From Dehalococcoidia bacterium (GTDB lineage Bacteria; Chloroflexota; Dehalococcoidia; UBA6926), in assembly GCA_030754805.1 (NCBI GenBank), contig JASLZO010000074.1, forward strand, positions 1-6,280: 6,280 nt of DNA, given 5' to 3'. Positions 1 through 5,805 of the stretch are shown piece after piece. Both the position numbers and the translations under genes were made by a program. The stretch's first letter is position 1; each line of letters starts with the position of its first letter. The notes beneath the pieces were generated by a model. The model saw only the letters and a list, made by a program, of their open reading frames with translations. It did no database searches and had not been told where the DNA came from.

Positions 1-230
1 CACACGAGCTTGCGGCCGCCGCCACCGATGTCATACCCGGAGGAGAACGCCCGACCGGCGCCGGTCACGACGATTGCCCGGACCTCGTCATCGTTTTCCG
101 CTTCGGTTAGGGCTGCCGAGAACTCGCCCGCCAACTCCCGGCTGATGGCGTTCAGTACTTCAGGCCGGTTCAATGTGATCAACACGCCGCCACGTTGCTT
201 CTCATAGAGAATCGTCTTGTAGCTGGTCAT
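1..230 (-). CDS. Enoyl-CoA hydratase/isomerase (crotonase) family protein, N-terminal part, cut by window edge
   Basis: The minus strand encodes 76 residues of a crotonase-fold protein before the window ends. The first beta strands are followed by the family signature LNRPEVLNAIS (residues 20-30) and then TGAGRAFSSGYDIGG (56-70), which corresponds to the oxyanion-hole segment usually written FSAGxD. Here Ser64 stands where the backbone-amide Ala is common. Family members hydrate, isomerise or cleave acyl-CoA thioesters in the cytoplasm, using two backbone NH groups to hold the thioester oxyanion. The second oxyanion glycine and the catalytic acids lie beyond the edge, so the exact reaction cannot be told. 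The start at 230 is chosen because a GGAGGG Shine-Dalgarno (238-243, minus strand) sits 7 nt upstream; an in-frame ATG at 245 is an alternative that would place the SD inside the gene. It is divergent from the TPP enzyme gene. Confidence 0.88.
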   Translation of the reverse strand, partial: MTSYKTILYEKQRGGVLITLNRPEVLNAISRELAGEFSAALTEAENDDEVRAIVVTGAGRAFSSGYDIGGGGRKLV

Positions 231-312
231 CCGTTCGCCCTCCATGGCCCGAGCGCCCGATCGCTTTTCACTGGATGCGCTCGCTGTGGCCCGCATCTGT
301 TGACGTCCCGAA

Positions 313-318
313 AGTTTA
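313..318 (-). promoter_or_regulatory. Candidate -10 element for the crotonase-family gene
   Basis: The minus strand reads TAAACT here, a TANNNT-type -10 box, about 83 nt upstream of the start codon at 230. Transcription would begin near 306 and leave a leader of about 75 nt that contains the Shine-Dalgarno at 238-243. A GATGCG/CGCATC inverted repeat (274-279 with 292-297) lies inside that leader. No good -35 hexamer is visible. The same hexamer occurs in the opposite direction before the divergent gene, which modestly raises its credibility. Confidence 0.35.
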
Positions 319-356
319 GCCGTCGCGATCCGATCGTGGGGTCTCCTTTCGGGCCG

Positions 357-385
357 TGGTCATGGCATCGTCGCGCACCTAAACT
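357..385 (+). promoter_or_regulatory. Candidate promoter giving a leaderless transcript of the TPP enzyme gene
   Basis: TAAACT at 380-385 matches a TANNNT -10 box and ends 6 nt before the ATG at 392, so the expected transcription start coincides with the A of the start codon. Seventeen bases further upstream is TGGTCA (357-362), four of six matches to TTGACA. No Shine-Dalgarno-like purine run precedes the ATG, which fits translation of a leaderless mRNA, a frequent arrangement in Actinobacteria and some other phyla. This is inference from spacing alone. Confidence 0.45.
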
Positions 386-391
386 CCACGG

Positions 392-2137
392 ATGACTACC
401 TCACCCGGCCAGGAACCACAGATATCTGCCTCAGAAGCCATTTGGGATGCCCTGGAGGCCTGCGGTGTCGACCAGGTCTACGGGATACCGGGCGCGGTGA
501 CCGTCCGTCTGTACAACGCGCTGTTCGACCGGCGTGACCGTTTCAACGTGGTGCTGACTCGGCACGAACAGACGGCAGCCGGCATGGCAGAGGGGTACGG
601 GAGGGCGACCCGGAGACCCGCGGTCCTGCTGGGGCAGGGCGCGTTCGTCGCGACGAACGGCGGCGAGCCCATCATCGAGGCCTTCATGAGCGGCACACCG
701 ATGCTGATCATCGCCGACGCATCGATCAATGCTTTCTCCCAGCACGGCGTCTATCAGTCCGGTACCGGAGACTACGGCAGCTTCGACCTTCGTCAGATCA
801 TGTCAGGGATGACGAAGTACGTCGCCTATGCGACGACCCCGAAGGAGACGGTCCAGGGGATCCAGCTGGCGTACAAGCACGCAACCTCAGGTCGCCCCGG
901 ACCCACCTGTGTCATCGTGAAGGACCCGTCCGCGCTGGGGATGTTGGATCCGAACACCCCGCCGATCGTGTATTCGACGGAGCGGTATCTGAGCGTCGCC
1001 GCACCCGTCGCACCCCCGGACGCCGTGAAGCGGGCGGTGGACCTGATCATCGACGCGCGCACCCCCGTGATCGTCTCCGGTAACGGTGTCCACCATGCAC
1101 AGGCGTATCGAGAACTTCAGGAGTTCGCGGAGTTTCTGGGCGCCGGAGTCGCCACCAGCTACCGAGGCAAAGGAACGTTCGCCGAAACTCACCCCCAGGC
1201 GCTGGGTGTCATGGGCCTATTCCCCGAAAAGGCGGCGAACGCGGTCGTTTCCGAAGCCGATCTCATCATCGCTGTCGGCACTCGATTGAGCCCGAGCGAT
1301 ACCGCAAATGAAAACCCGCTGCTGATCGACCCCTCGCGCCAGAAGATCCTTCATGTCGACGTGGAGCCACGCAACATCGGGTGGACCTTTCCGGTAGACG
1401 AAGGCCTCGTCGGCGACGCTGGGCGCGTGATCCGGCAGATCATCGATGAAATGCGAGCAAAAGAAGAGCAGATCCCTGCCGACGAACGCGCAGCACATGT
1501 GATTGAGCGCAAAGCGGACCACGACTACTTCCACGACCCGGAAAGCGAATCGACAACGGTCCCCACGAGGCCCGAACGAGCGATCGCGGAACTCAACAAA
1601 GCGCTGGCCCCCGACGCGATCGTCTCCTTGGACGCGGGTAACAACCGCGTTTGGACGACCCACTACTTCCAGGTCAAGCAGCCGGGCCCGATGTTGATCC
1701 CTGGCGGCACCGCGGGCATGGGATGGGGGCCACCCGCGATCCTTGGAGCCAAGATCGCGTTCCCGGACCGACAGTGCGTAAGCGTCAGCGGCGACGGCGG
1801 TTTCGGCCTGTCTATCCAGGCGGTGCCGACGGCGGTCGATCAGGGCCTCGCCGTCGTATTCGTTGTGTTGAACGACTCCGGACTCGGCATGGTGATGCGC
1901 GGCCAGGGCGACAAGCTGATCGCGTCTGAGTTTCGGCCCATCGACTACGCAGAGTTGGCGAGGGTGTACGGGGCAAAGGGATATCGGATAACCGAACCCG
2001 ACCAACTGGGTCCGGCACTCACGACGGCGCTTCAAGACGACGGTCCCTCCGTCATCGACATCGTGATCGACCCCGGAGTCGACTACCTGAAGATGCGCGC
2101 CACCGACCTGGTCGGATACCAGTACCGGGCGATCTGA
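392..2137 (+). CDS. Thiamine-diphosphate-dependent enzyme, acetolactate synthase/benzoylformate decarboxylase superfamily
   Basis: This 581-residue protein has the full three-domain layout of the superfamily: an N-terminal PYR domain (about 12-175), a central DHS-like domain (about 210-345) and a C-terminal PP domain (about 395-560). Visible key residues are Glu59 in TRHEQTAAGMAEGYGRA, the glutamate that activates the thiazolium cofactor, and the diphosphate/Mg motif starting GDGG at 467 and ending VVLND (491-495). The family decarboxylates 2-oxo acids and either releases or ligates the aldehyde-level carbanion. The loop after the first domain strands reads LLGQGAFVATNGGEPI (79-94), where acetolactate synthases normally have a GPG-x-x-N segment, so the substrate is probably not that of housekeeping IlvB. 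No regulatory small subunit (ilvN) follows. The ATG at 392 has no Shine-Dalgarno but lies right behind a -10-like box. The next gene starts 28 bp downstream, suggesting an operon. Substrate unknown; fold and cofactor are secure. Confidence 0.9.
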   Translation: MTTSPGQEPQISASEAIWDALEACGVDQVYGIPGAVTVRLYNALFDRRDRFNVVLTRHEQTAAGMAEGYGRATRRPAVLLGQGAFVATNGGEPIIEAFMSGTPMLIIADASINAFSQHGVYQSGTGDYGSFDLRQIMSGMTKYVAYATTPKETVQGIQLAYKHATSGRPGPTCVIVKDPSALGMLDPNTPPIVYSTERYLSVAAPVAPPDAVKRAVDLIIDARTPVIVSGNGVHHAQAYRELQEFAEFLGAGVATSYRGKGTFAETHPQALGVMGLFPEKAANAVVSEADLIIAVGTRLSPSDTANENPLLIDPSRQKILHVDVEPRNIGWTFPVDEGLVGDAGRVIRQIIDEMRAKEEQIPADERAAHVIERKADHDYFHDPESESTTVPTRPERAIAELNKALAPDAIVSLDAGNNRVWTTHYFQVKQPGPMLIPGGTAGMGWGPPAILGAKIAFPDRQCVSVSGDGGFGLSIQAVPTAVDQGLAVVFVVLNDSGLGMVMRGQGDKLIASEFRPIDYAELARVYGAKGYRITEPDQLGPALTTALQDDGPSVIDIVIDPGVDYLKMRATDLVGYQYRAI

Positions 2138-2165
2138 ACCGAAACCCGGGTGATGGCGGATAGGA

Positions 2166-2774
2166 ATGAGACGTAGGGCACGGACGGAGCGGCGCGAGGC
2201 CGGCAGACGACGGGGGCAGAACGCCCAACTGGCTCTCAGGGCCGTTTACTTCGGGGTTGGGGTGGTCATGGTGGCGCTCCTGGCTGGCGTGGGATGGAAC
2301 GTGCTTTCTTCGGATGTCGGCCTTGGAACCCGCGCAAACACCTCCGCACCGATGCGTGAGGCTGCCCCCCCATTGGAGCTTGCCACCCTCGACGGGACGT
2401 TCGACCTTGCGGCTGAGCGGGGCAATACGCTGCTCCTCTTCTTTTCGTTCGAGGGTTGACCGACATGCGCGCGGGAGGTTCCCGTGCTCACAAGGCTCCA
2501 AGAGGAGTACGGAGACCGGGGTCTCAAGATCGTTGCGATCAACGTCGAACCCCGATTGTCGCTGGAGCGATGGCGGACTTATTGGACGGGGCTCGGCGGC
2601 GGCGAGGTAATTTGGGCACAGGACGCTCAATACGCGGCTACGACCGCTTTCAACGTCCAACGCTTGGGCACCGAGATCATCATCAACGCCCAAGGCCGCG
2701 TGGTGGCGAAGGGCGCCGACCTCGGCTATGAACGGCTGCAGCGCCGCCTGGACGAGGCGCTTCAGGTCGGATAA
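2166..2774 (+). CDS. Membrane-anchored TlpA/thioredoxin-like selenoprotein with U-P-T-C redox motif (in-frame TGA at 2457-2459 read as selenocysteine)
   Basis: Read through its single in-frame TGA, this gene encodes 202 residues. A very basic N-terminus (eleven Arg in the first 25 residues) precedes one membrane span (about 24-47), so the rest should face outside. APPLELATLDGTFDL (67-81) matches the entry to a redoxin/TlpA domain; NTLLLFFSFEG (87-97) is the beta strand leading to the active site. The TGA is codon 98 and gives U98-P-T-C101, followed by AREVP with the conserved Pro106, helix TRLQEEYGDRG and strand LKIVAINV (120-127). The frame runs uninterrupted on both sides, so this is substitution of the first CxxC cysteine by selenocysteine, as in known UxxC thioredoxin-like selenoproteins. 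A SECIS-like hairpin follows at 2469-2487. Oddity: the usual cis-Pro before the strand near the C-terminus is absent (RLGTEIII, 166-173). GGCGGA at 2155-2160 and AGGA just before the ATG may serve as ribosome site. A nonsense-mutated Cys gene is the alternative. Confidence 0.8.
2457..2459 (+). other. In-frame UGA recoded as selenocysteine (residue 98)
   Basis: The codon lies between Gly97 and Pro99 of the thioredoxin-like domain. Homologues of this fold have cysteine at the corresponding place (CxxC), and the second cysteine, Cys101 (TGC at 2466-2468), is present. A single TGA exactly at the catalytic cysteine, no other disruption in 609 bp, and a hairpin directly downstream are the standard triple evidence for Sec insertion. 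Recoding itself is inferred. Confidence 0.78.
2469..2487 (+). promoter_or_regulatory. Putative bacterial SECIS element
   Basis: The mRNA can form GCGCGGGA (2469-2476) paired with TCCCGTGC (2480-2487): seven Watson-Crick pairs and one G-U wobble (2471-2485), closing a GGU loop, or an AGGUU loop if the top A-U pair opens. Two further pairs across a C/U mismatch (2466-2467 with 2489-2490) extend it. The loop GG starts 18 nt after the TGA, close to the spacing in Escherichia coli fdhF, whose SelB-bound apical loop is AGGUCU, and within the range known for bacterial SECIS elements. The stem encodes Ala-Arg-Glu-Val-Pro-Val-Leu, so it is under both RNA and protein constraint. No bulged U like that of E. 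coli is evident. Confidence 0.72.
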
Positions 2775-2807
2775 TGGACGGCCCGGCATTCAAACTTGAA
2801 CCGTCCA
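2775..2807. terminator. Inverted repeat between the selenoprotein gene and convergent tRNA; possible weak bidirectional terminator
   Basis: TGGACGG (2775-2781) pairs perfectly with CCGTCCA (2801-2807), and the tip can fold further as TTCA (2789-2792) with TGAA (2797-2800), leaving a one-sided CCCGGCA bulge. It begins at the base after the stop codon of the selenoprotein gene and lies 18 nt from the 3' end of the convergent tRNA-Val gene, a position suited to a terminator for both. Neither side carries a clear U-run, so an intrinsic terminator is doubtful; it could instead protect a transcript 3' end. Confidence 0.35.
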
Positions 2808-2824
2808 GTCAGTACCTTGTGGAA

Positions 2825-2901
2825 TGGTGGGCGATGGGGGGCTCGAACCCTCGACCTCATGCGTGTGAAGCATGCGCTCTAACCAACTGAGCTAACCGCC
2901 C
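2825..2901 (-). tRNA. tRNA-Val, anticodon CAC
   Basis: A complete cloverleaf is present on the minus strand. The acceptor GGGCGGT pairs with ATCGCCC (one G-U pair), the D-arm is GCTC/GAGC around loop AGTTGGTTA, and the anticodon stem CATGC/GCATG encloses loop TTCACAC. U33 is followed by anticodon CAC, reading the valine codon GUG. The T-loop TTCGAGC has the invariant bases. Discriminator A73 (2828) is followed by an encoded CCA (2827-2825). One oddity: the T-stem GAGGG/CCCCC has an A-C mismatch at positions 50-64. The gene is convergent with the selenoprotein gene. Confidence 0.92.
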
Positions 2902-2919
2902 ACATTTTCCGCGTGCCCT

Positions 2920-2937
2920 CGGCGTTCCCGCCGTTTT
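2920..2937 (+). terminator. Small hairpin plus T-run, possible terminator on the plus strand
   Basis: CGGCG (2920-2924) and CGCCG (2929-2933) form a five-pair GC stem with loop TTCC, directly followed by TTTT (2934-2937). It could stop plus-strand read-through that has passed antisense through the tRNA gene. The stem and T-run are short, so strength would be low. On the minus strand the same hairpin would sit in the 5' leader of the tRNA-Val precursor. Confidence 0.3.
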
Positions 2938-2973
2938 CAGCATCCCACGTTGTTCGCCACACCGCAACGAGAG

Positions 2974-2987
2974 CGTATAACTATACG
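2974..2987. promoter_or_regulatory. AT-rich inverted repeat CGTATA-AC-TATACG upstream of tRNA-Val
   Basis: A perfect 6-bp inverted repeat with a 2-nt spacer stands out in GC-rich surroundings. On the minus strand it contains TATAGT and TTATAC, either of which could act as a -10 box about 75-80 nt before the tRNA-Val gene. The palindrome GTGATCAC follows at 2989-2996, so an operator is possible too. No -35 hexamer is evident. Confidence 0.3.
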
Positions 2988-3485
2988 AGTGATCACCGCG
3001 AGGACGATCACGACGATCCACGGCCCAGACCCCGCCGTGTGCGTGGAGGTCACGTTTGGAATCAGTCCAACTAGGTAGGCCTTCTCTCTCCCTCATCGAC
3101 AACGATGCTTTTCAAGGCCGGACAGTCGTGTGAATCCTCGGTCCTAGTCAGGGCATCAAGGAGAACCCTGCGTCCCTTGAACCAACTATTACCGATCGCC
3201 ACTGGGCCGCAACAGCCTGGAATGCTTCAGCGGTCATGATTCGTTGCCAGTTTCGTTAACTCCAAGGCCGATACGTGCGCCCAATCATTTTGCTCGCAAC
3301 CATGCGCGAGGGCTTTTGTTACCCACCGCGGGGGAGGTGTTCTCGCACAACGTGGATCATCCATAACGATGGGGACGGCTGTGTCTGAAGTGCAGAGGAG
3401 TCGAGCGGTTCTTTCAGAACTCATGGCTCGGCGGGTACAGAGGTAGAGTTGGGCGGGCGATTTCGTTGATGGGAATACCCCAGGC

Positions 3486-3493
3486 AGGGGGAG
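3486..3493 (+). promoter_or_regulatory. Strong Shine-Dalgarno for the molybdopterin oxidoreductase gene
   Basis: AGGGGGAG lies 7 nt before the ATG at 3501 and decides that start. The same frame stays open a little further upstream to a TAG, but that stretch contains no usable start codon. Confidence 0.7.
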
Positions 3494-3500
3494 TATCGAG

Positions 3501-5624
3501 ATGAGCAATCGCAGCCGCCGAACAGTGAAGACCATGTGTGGGATGTTCTGTCAGCCCTCGATGTGCGGGATGCTCGTGGAGACCGAGGGAGACCGGCTCC
3601 TGAGCCTCCGGGGGGATCCGGAAAACCCGGACAGTCACGGCTTTCTTTGCGTGCGGGGCCAATCCTCCATCGAGATGGTCCACAGCCCTGAGCGTCTGAC
3701 AGAGCCGCTCCTCCGAAGTGGGGATCCGCCCACGGGAGAGTGGGAGAGCACTTCCTGGAACAGCGCGCTCGATCTGATAAAGGAGCGCATGGCTGCGGTG
3801 GGAAGAGAGCGCGTGGGAGTCCTGTTTGGCCACGGGGCTCTCCAGAGCGGGGTCGGGTCACATCTGGCATCCCGCTTCGCCAACATGTATGGGTGCCAGC
3901 TATGGTCAGGAAGCATCAACTGCTGGACGTTCGGGGGCCTGGGATTCGCGATGACCGGCGTCCTGAACACCCACACGAAGGAGGACCTTGGAACCAACTC
4001 TGAGATGGTTCTCCTGTGGGGTGTAGACCGCGCCAGCCAACCCACGACCTCCCGGTACATCAGTGAAGCTAGGCGTCGTGGGGCCTTCATCGCGACCATC
4101 GACTGCCGGGTCAGTGAGGGTGCGCGCCAGTCGGACCTGTTCATCCCGATCCGTCCGGGCACCGACGCCGCCCTGGCCCTTGGGATGATGCACACCATCG
4201 TCGGCGAAGGACTCTACGACGAAGACTTCGTACAGAGTAATACGGTCGGTTTCCCGGAACTGCGGGATCACCTGCATGAGAAAACAACCGAGTGGGCGGC
4301 CGAGGTCTCCGGAGTTCCCGCGGAGCAAATCCGGGATCTAGCGCGCATGTACGCCACCCGTCGTCCAGCAATGATCGTGGCTGGTGGCAGCTCGATGTAC
4401 AAACACGCGTCCGGATGGCTCAGTAGCAGGGCGATCTCGTGCCTGCCGGCCCTGACGGGTAACCTCGGTGTCGCCGGAGGTGGGATTGGCCCACGCCATG
4501 GTGCCGCCCCTTCCGAGGCAGAAAACCTTTCGCTGTCGGGAGATGCTCCGGTGGGTCTCCGGGAGCGTGTGAGCGACATCTCAGGAGGTACTCGGTCTCC
4601 GGGAGACTATCTCTCGCAACAACAAGCGACGCTGGCCGAGTCGATGGCGGACGGCAGGCTCCGAGTGTTGCTCGTTCTTGGCAGCAACCCTCTCTCCCAT
4701 TTCCCGGACAGCAGCCGACTCGAAGAGGGTTTGCGCAACCTCGATCTCGTCGTAACCGACGACCTCTTCATGACGGAGACAACTCGCCGAGTGGCCCATC
4801 TCGCCCTGCCCGGTACGACGTGGTTCGAGGAGCTTGGGTATCGAGCGAGCGCCACCCATCTCTACTTGATGGAGAAAGTTCTTCCCCAACTCGGCCAGAC
4901 GCGCCCTCTCTCTTGGGTGCTGAAGGAAATCGCTGATCGCAGCCACGTGGAAGGGTTCTTCCCGTGGGCGGACCATGAAGAGCTGATCGATTCGCTCATC
5001 GACACGCCAGCGATGGGGTCGCCCACCGTTGAAAAGCTGCGAGCCACGGGGGGGATGGCAGCCTTGCCGGTATCGCCCGTGGCATACCCCGCGCACCAGT
5101 TCAACTCGCCTTCAGGAAAGGTGGAATTCTGGTCCGCGCGCTGCTCGGACCTGGGGCTGCCTCCTCTTCCCGAGTACCAGGAACCGATGGAAACCCCGCG
5201 CAGCCAACCGGCACTCGCACACGCCTATCCGCTAGTTTTGCGGCCTGGCCGGACCATCAACCAGTTTCATTCGTTTTACGACGAATCCCGGGCGGTTCCG
5301 ACTCTCGCGCGGGCAAACGGCGAGCCGGAGGTGTGGATCCATCCCGACGATGCTGGTCCCCGGGGCCTCCAAGACGGAGATTGGATGACCGTGTTCAACG
5401 AACGAGGGGATTTCCAAGCGCGGGCAAAGGTCACCTCTGACGTGGTGCCCGGGGTTCTGTGGATGCGCTCAGGTTGGTTTGGCGTTAACCACGTCACCAA
5501 CGGCAGCCGCACGATACCGGACTCTACGGCAGATTCCCTGCTTGGAGCGGTACCGTTTGCCGTGGGTCAGTCCGCGTACGAGGCGCTGGTGGAAGTGGCC
5601 AAGAAAGCACCTCTGCCAGGATGA
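3501..5624 (+). CDS. Molybdopterin oxidoreductase (bis-MGD, DMSO reductase superfamily) with N-terminal [4Fe-4S] site
   Basis: This complete 707-residue protein carries the landmarks of the superfamily in order: a cysteine set Cys13, Cys17, Cys22 and Cys50 (GFLCVRG) for an [4Fe-4S] cluster; SGSINCWTFGGLG (136-148), where Cys141 is the best candidate Mo ligand; LLWGVDRASQPTTS (171-184); IDCRVSEGARQSDLFIPIRPGTDAALALGM in the MGD-binding region (200-229); LGSNPLSHFPDSS and the TETTRR...LPGTTWFEE segment; and a C-terminal dinucleotide-binding domain starting near LVLRPGRTINQFHSF. Spacing of the first cysteines is C-x3-C-x4-C, one residue longer than the C-x3-C-x3-C common in its closest-looking relatives. 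Despite Arg-Arg near the start there is no hydrophobic Tat signal core, so it is likely cytoplasmic. No electron-transfer or membrane subunit and no chaperone gene adjoins it. Substrate cannot be inferred; formate-dehydrogenase-like and other oxidoreductases share this architecture. Confidence 0.9.
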   Translation: MSNRSRRTVKTMCGMFCQPSMCGMLVETEGDRLLSLRGDPENPDSHGFLCVRGQSSIEMVHSPERLTEPLLRSGDPPTGEWESTSWNSALDLIKERMAAVGRERVGVLFGHGALQSGVGSHLASRFANMYGCQLWSGSINCWTFGGLGFAMTGVLNTHTKEDLGTNSEMVLLWGVDRASQPTTSRYISEARRRGAFIATIDCRVSEGARQSDLFIPIRPGTDAALALGMMHTIVGEGLYDEDFVQSNTVGFPELRDHLHEKTTEWAAEVSGVPAEQIRDLARMYATRRPAMIVAGGSSMYKHASGWLSSRAISCLPALTGNLGVAGGGIGPRHGAAPSEAENLSLSGDAPVGLRERVSDISGGTRSPGDYLSQQQATLAESMADGRLRVLLVLGSNPLSHFPDSSRLEEGLRNLDLVVTDDLFMTETTRRVAHLALPGTTWFEELGYRASATHLYLMEKVLPQLGQTRPLSWVLKEIADRSHVEGFFPWADHEELIDSLIDTPAMGSPTVEKLRATGGMAALPVSPVAYPAHQFNSPSGKVEFWSARCSDLGLPPLPEYQEPMETPRSQPALAHAYPLVLRPGRTINQFHSFYDESRAVPTLARANGEPEVWIHPDDAGPRGLQDGDWMTVFNERGDFQARAKVTSDVVPGVLWMRSGWFGVNHVTNGSRTIPDSTADSLLGAVPFAVGQSAYEALVEVAKKAPLPG

Positions 5625-5805
5625 TTCCTAGTGGTGCCGGGTCACGGACGGCGTCGTAGCTGCTCCCTCGCGCCTCTCCCCCAGGGACTCTGAATCTCGG
5701 TGTGCTCGAATCTGTCTGAACCGCATCGGTCGCAGTTCCGAGTCGGCATGGCGGGTGCCTCAGCTTACGGCTCGCTCAAACCGCTCGAGGGAACAGGAGC
5801 CGTCC

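Larger units (their letters stand above)
2902..3500. other. About 600 bp without a convincing gene
   Basis: I find no reading frame with recognisable protein features on either strand, and no second cloverleaf. The part next to 2901 should hold the tRNA-Val promoter and leader; the part next to 3500 should hold the promoter of the oxidoreductase gene, for which no clear -35/-10 pair is visible. Short inverted repeats are present: CGGCG/CGCCG at 2920-2933, CGTATA/TATACG at 2974-2987, the palindrome GTGATCAC at 2989-2996, and TCAAGG/CCTTGA at 3156-3180. A long open frame on the minus strand (3227-3535) has no family features or start context and overlaps the start of the oxidoreductase gene. 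Confidence 0.5.

Noticed and set aside
1217..2035. A 272-codon open frame on the minus strand
   Set aside because: It lies wholly inside the TPP enzyme gene in antisense, is rich in Arg, His and Asp as GC-rich shadow frames are, and shows no family motif.
2484..2774. A separate gene starting at GTG 2484 encoding a 96-residue protein
   Set aside because: It begins in the middle of a redoxin domain, right after the active site, and its start codon lies inside the SECIS-like stem. The upstream frame continues it exactly, so it is the 3' part of the selenoprotein gene.
2052..2789. A 245-codon open frame on the minus strand
   Set aside because: It is antisense to the end of the TPP gene and the whole selenoprotein gene; the plus-strand reading has clear thioredoxin-domain features, this one has none.
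2857..3102. An 81-codon minus-strand open frame ending GRLAQLVRAHASHA
   Set aside because: The ending is the familiar false translation of a tRNA gene; it overlaps tRNA-Val.
3100..3250. A structured RNA or tRNA-Sec gene in the long gap, suggested by TCAAGG/CCTTGA
   Set aside because: Only one isolated 6-bp repeat is present; no cloverleaf, no UCA anticodon loop and no conserved RNA motif can be built.
3635..4198. A 187-codon minus-strand open frame
   Set aside because: It is an antisense shadow of the oxidoreductase gene without motifs or a ribosome site.
5622..5624. TGA stop of the oxidoreductase as a second selenocysteine codon
   Set aside because: The C-terminal domain is complete before it, and the downstream frame shows neither a redox motif nor a SECIS-like hairpin.
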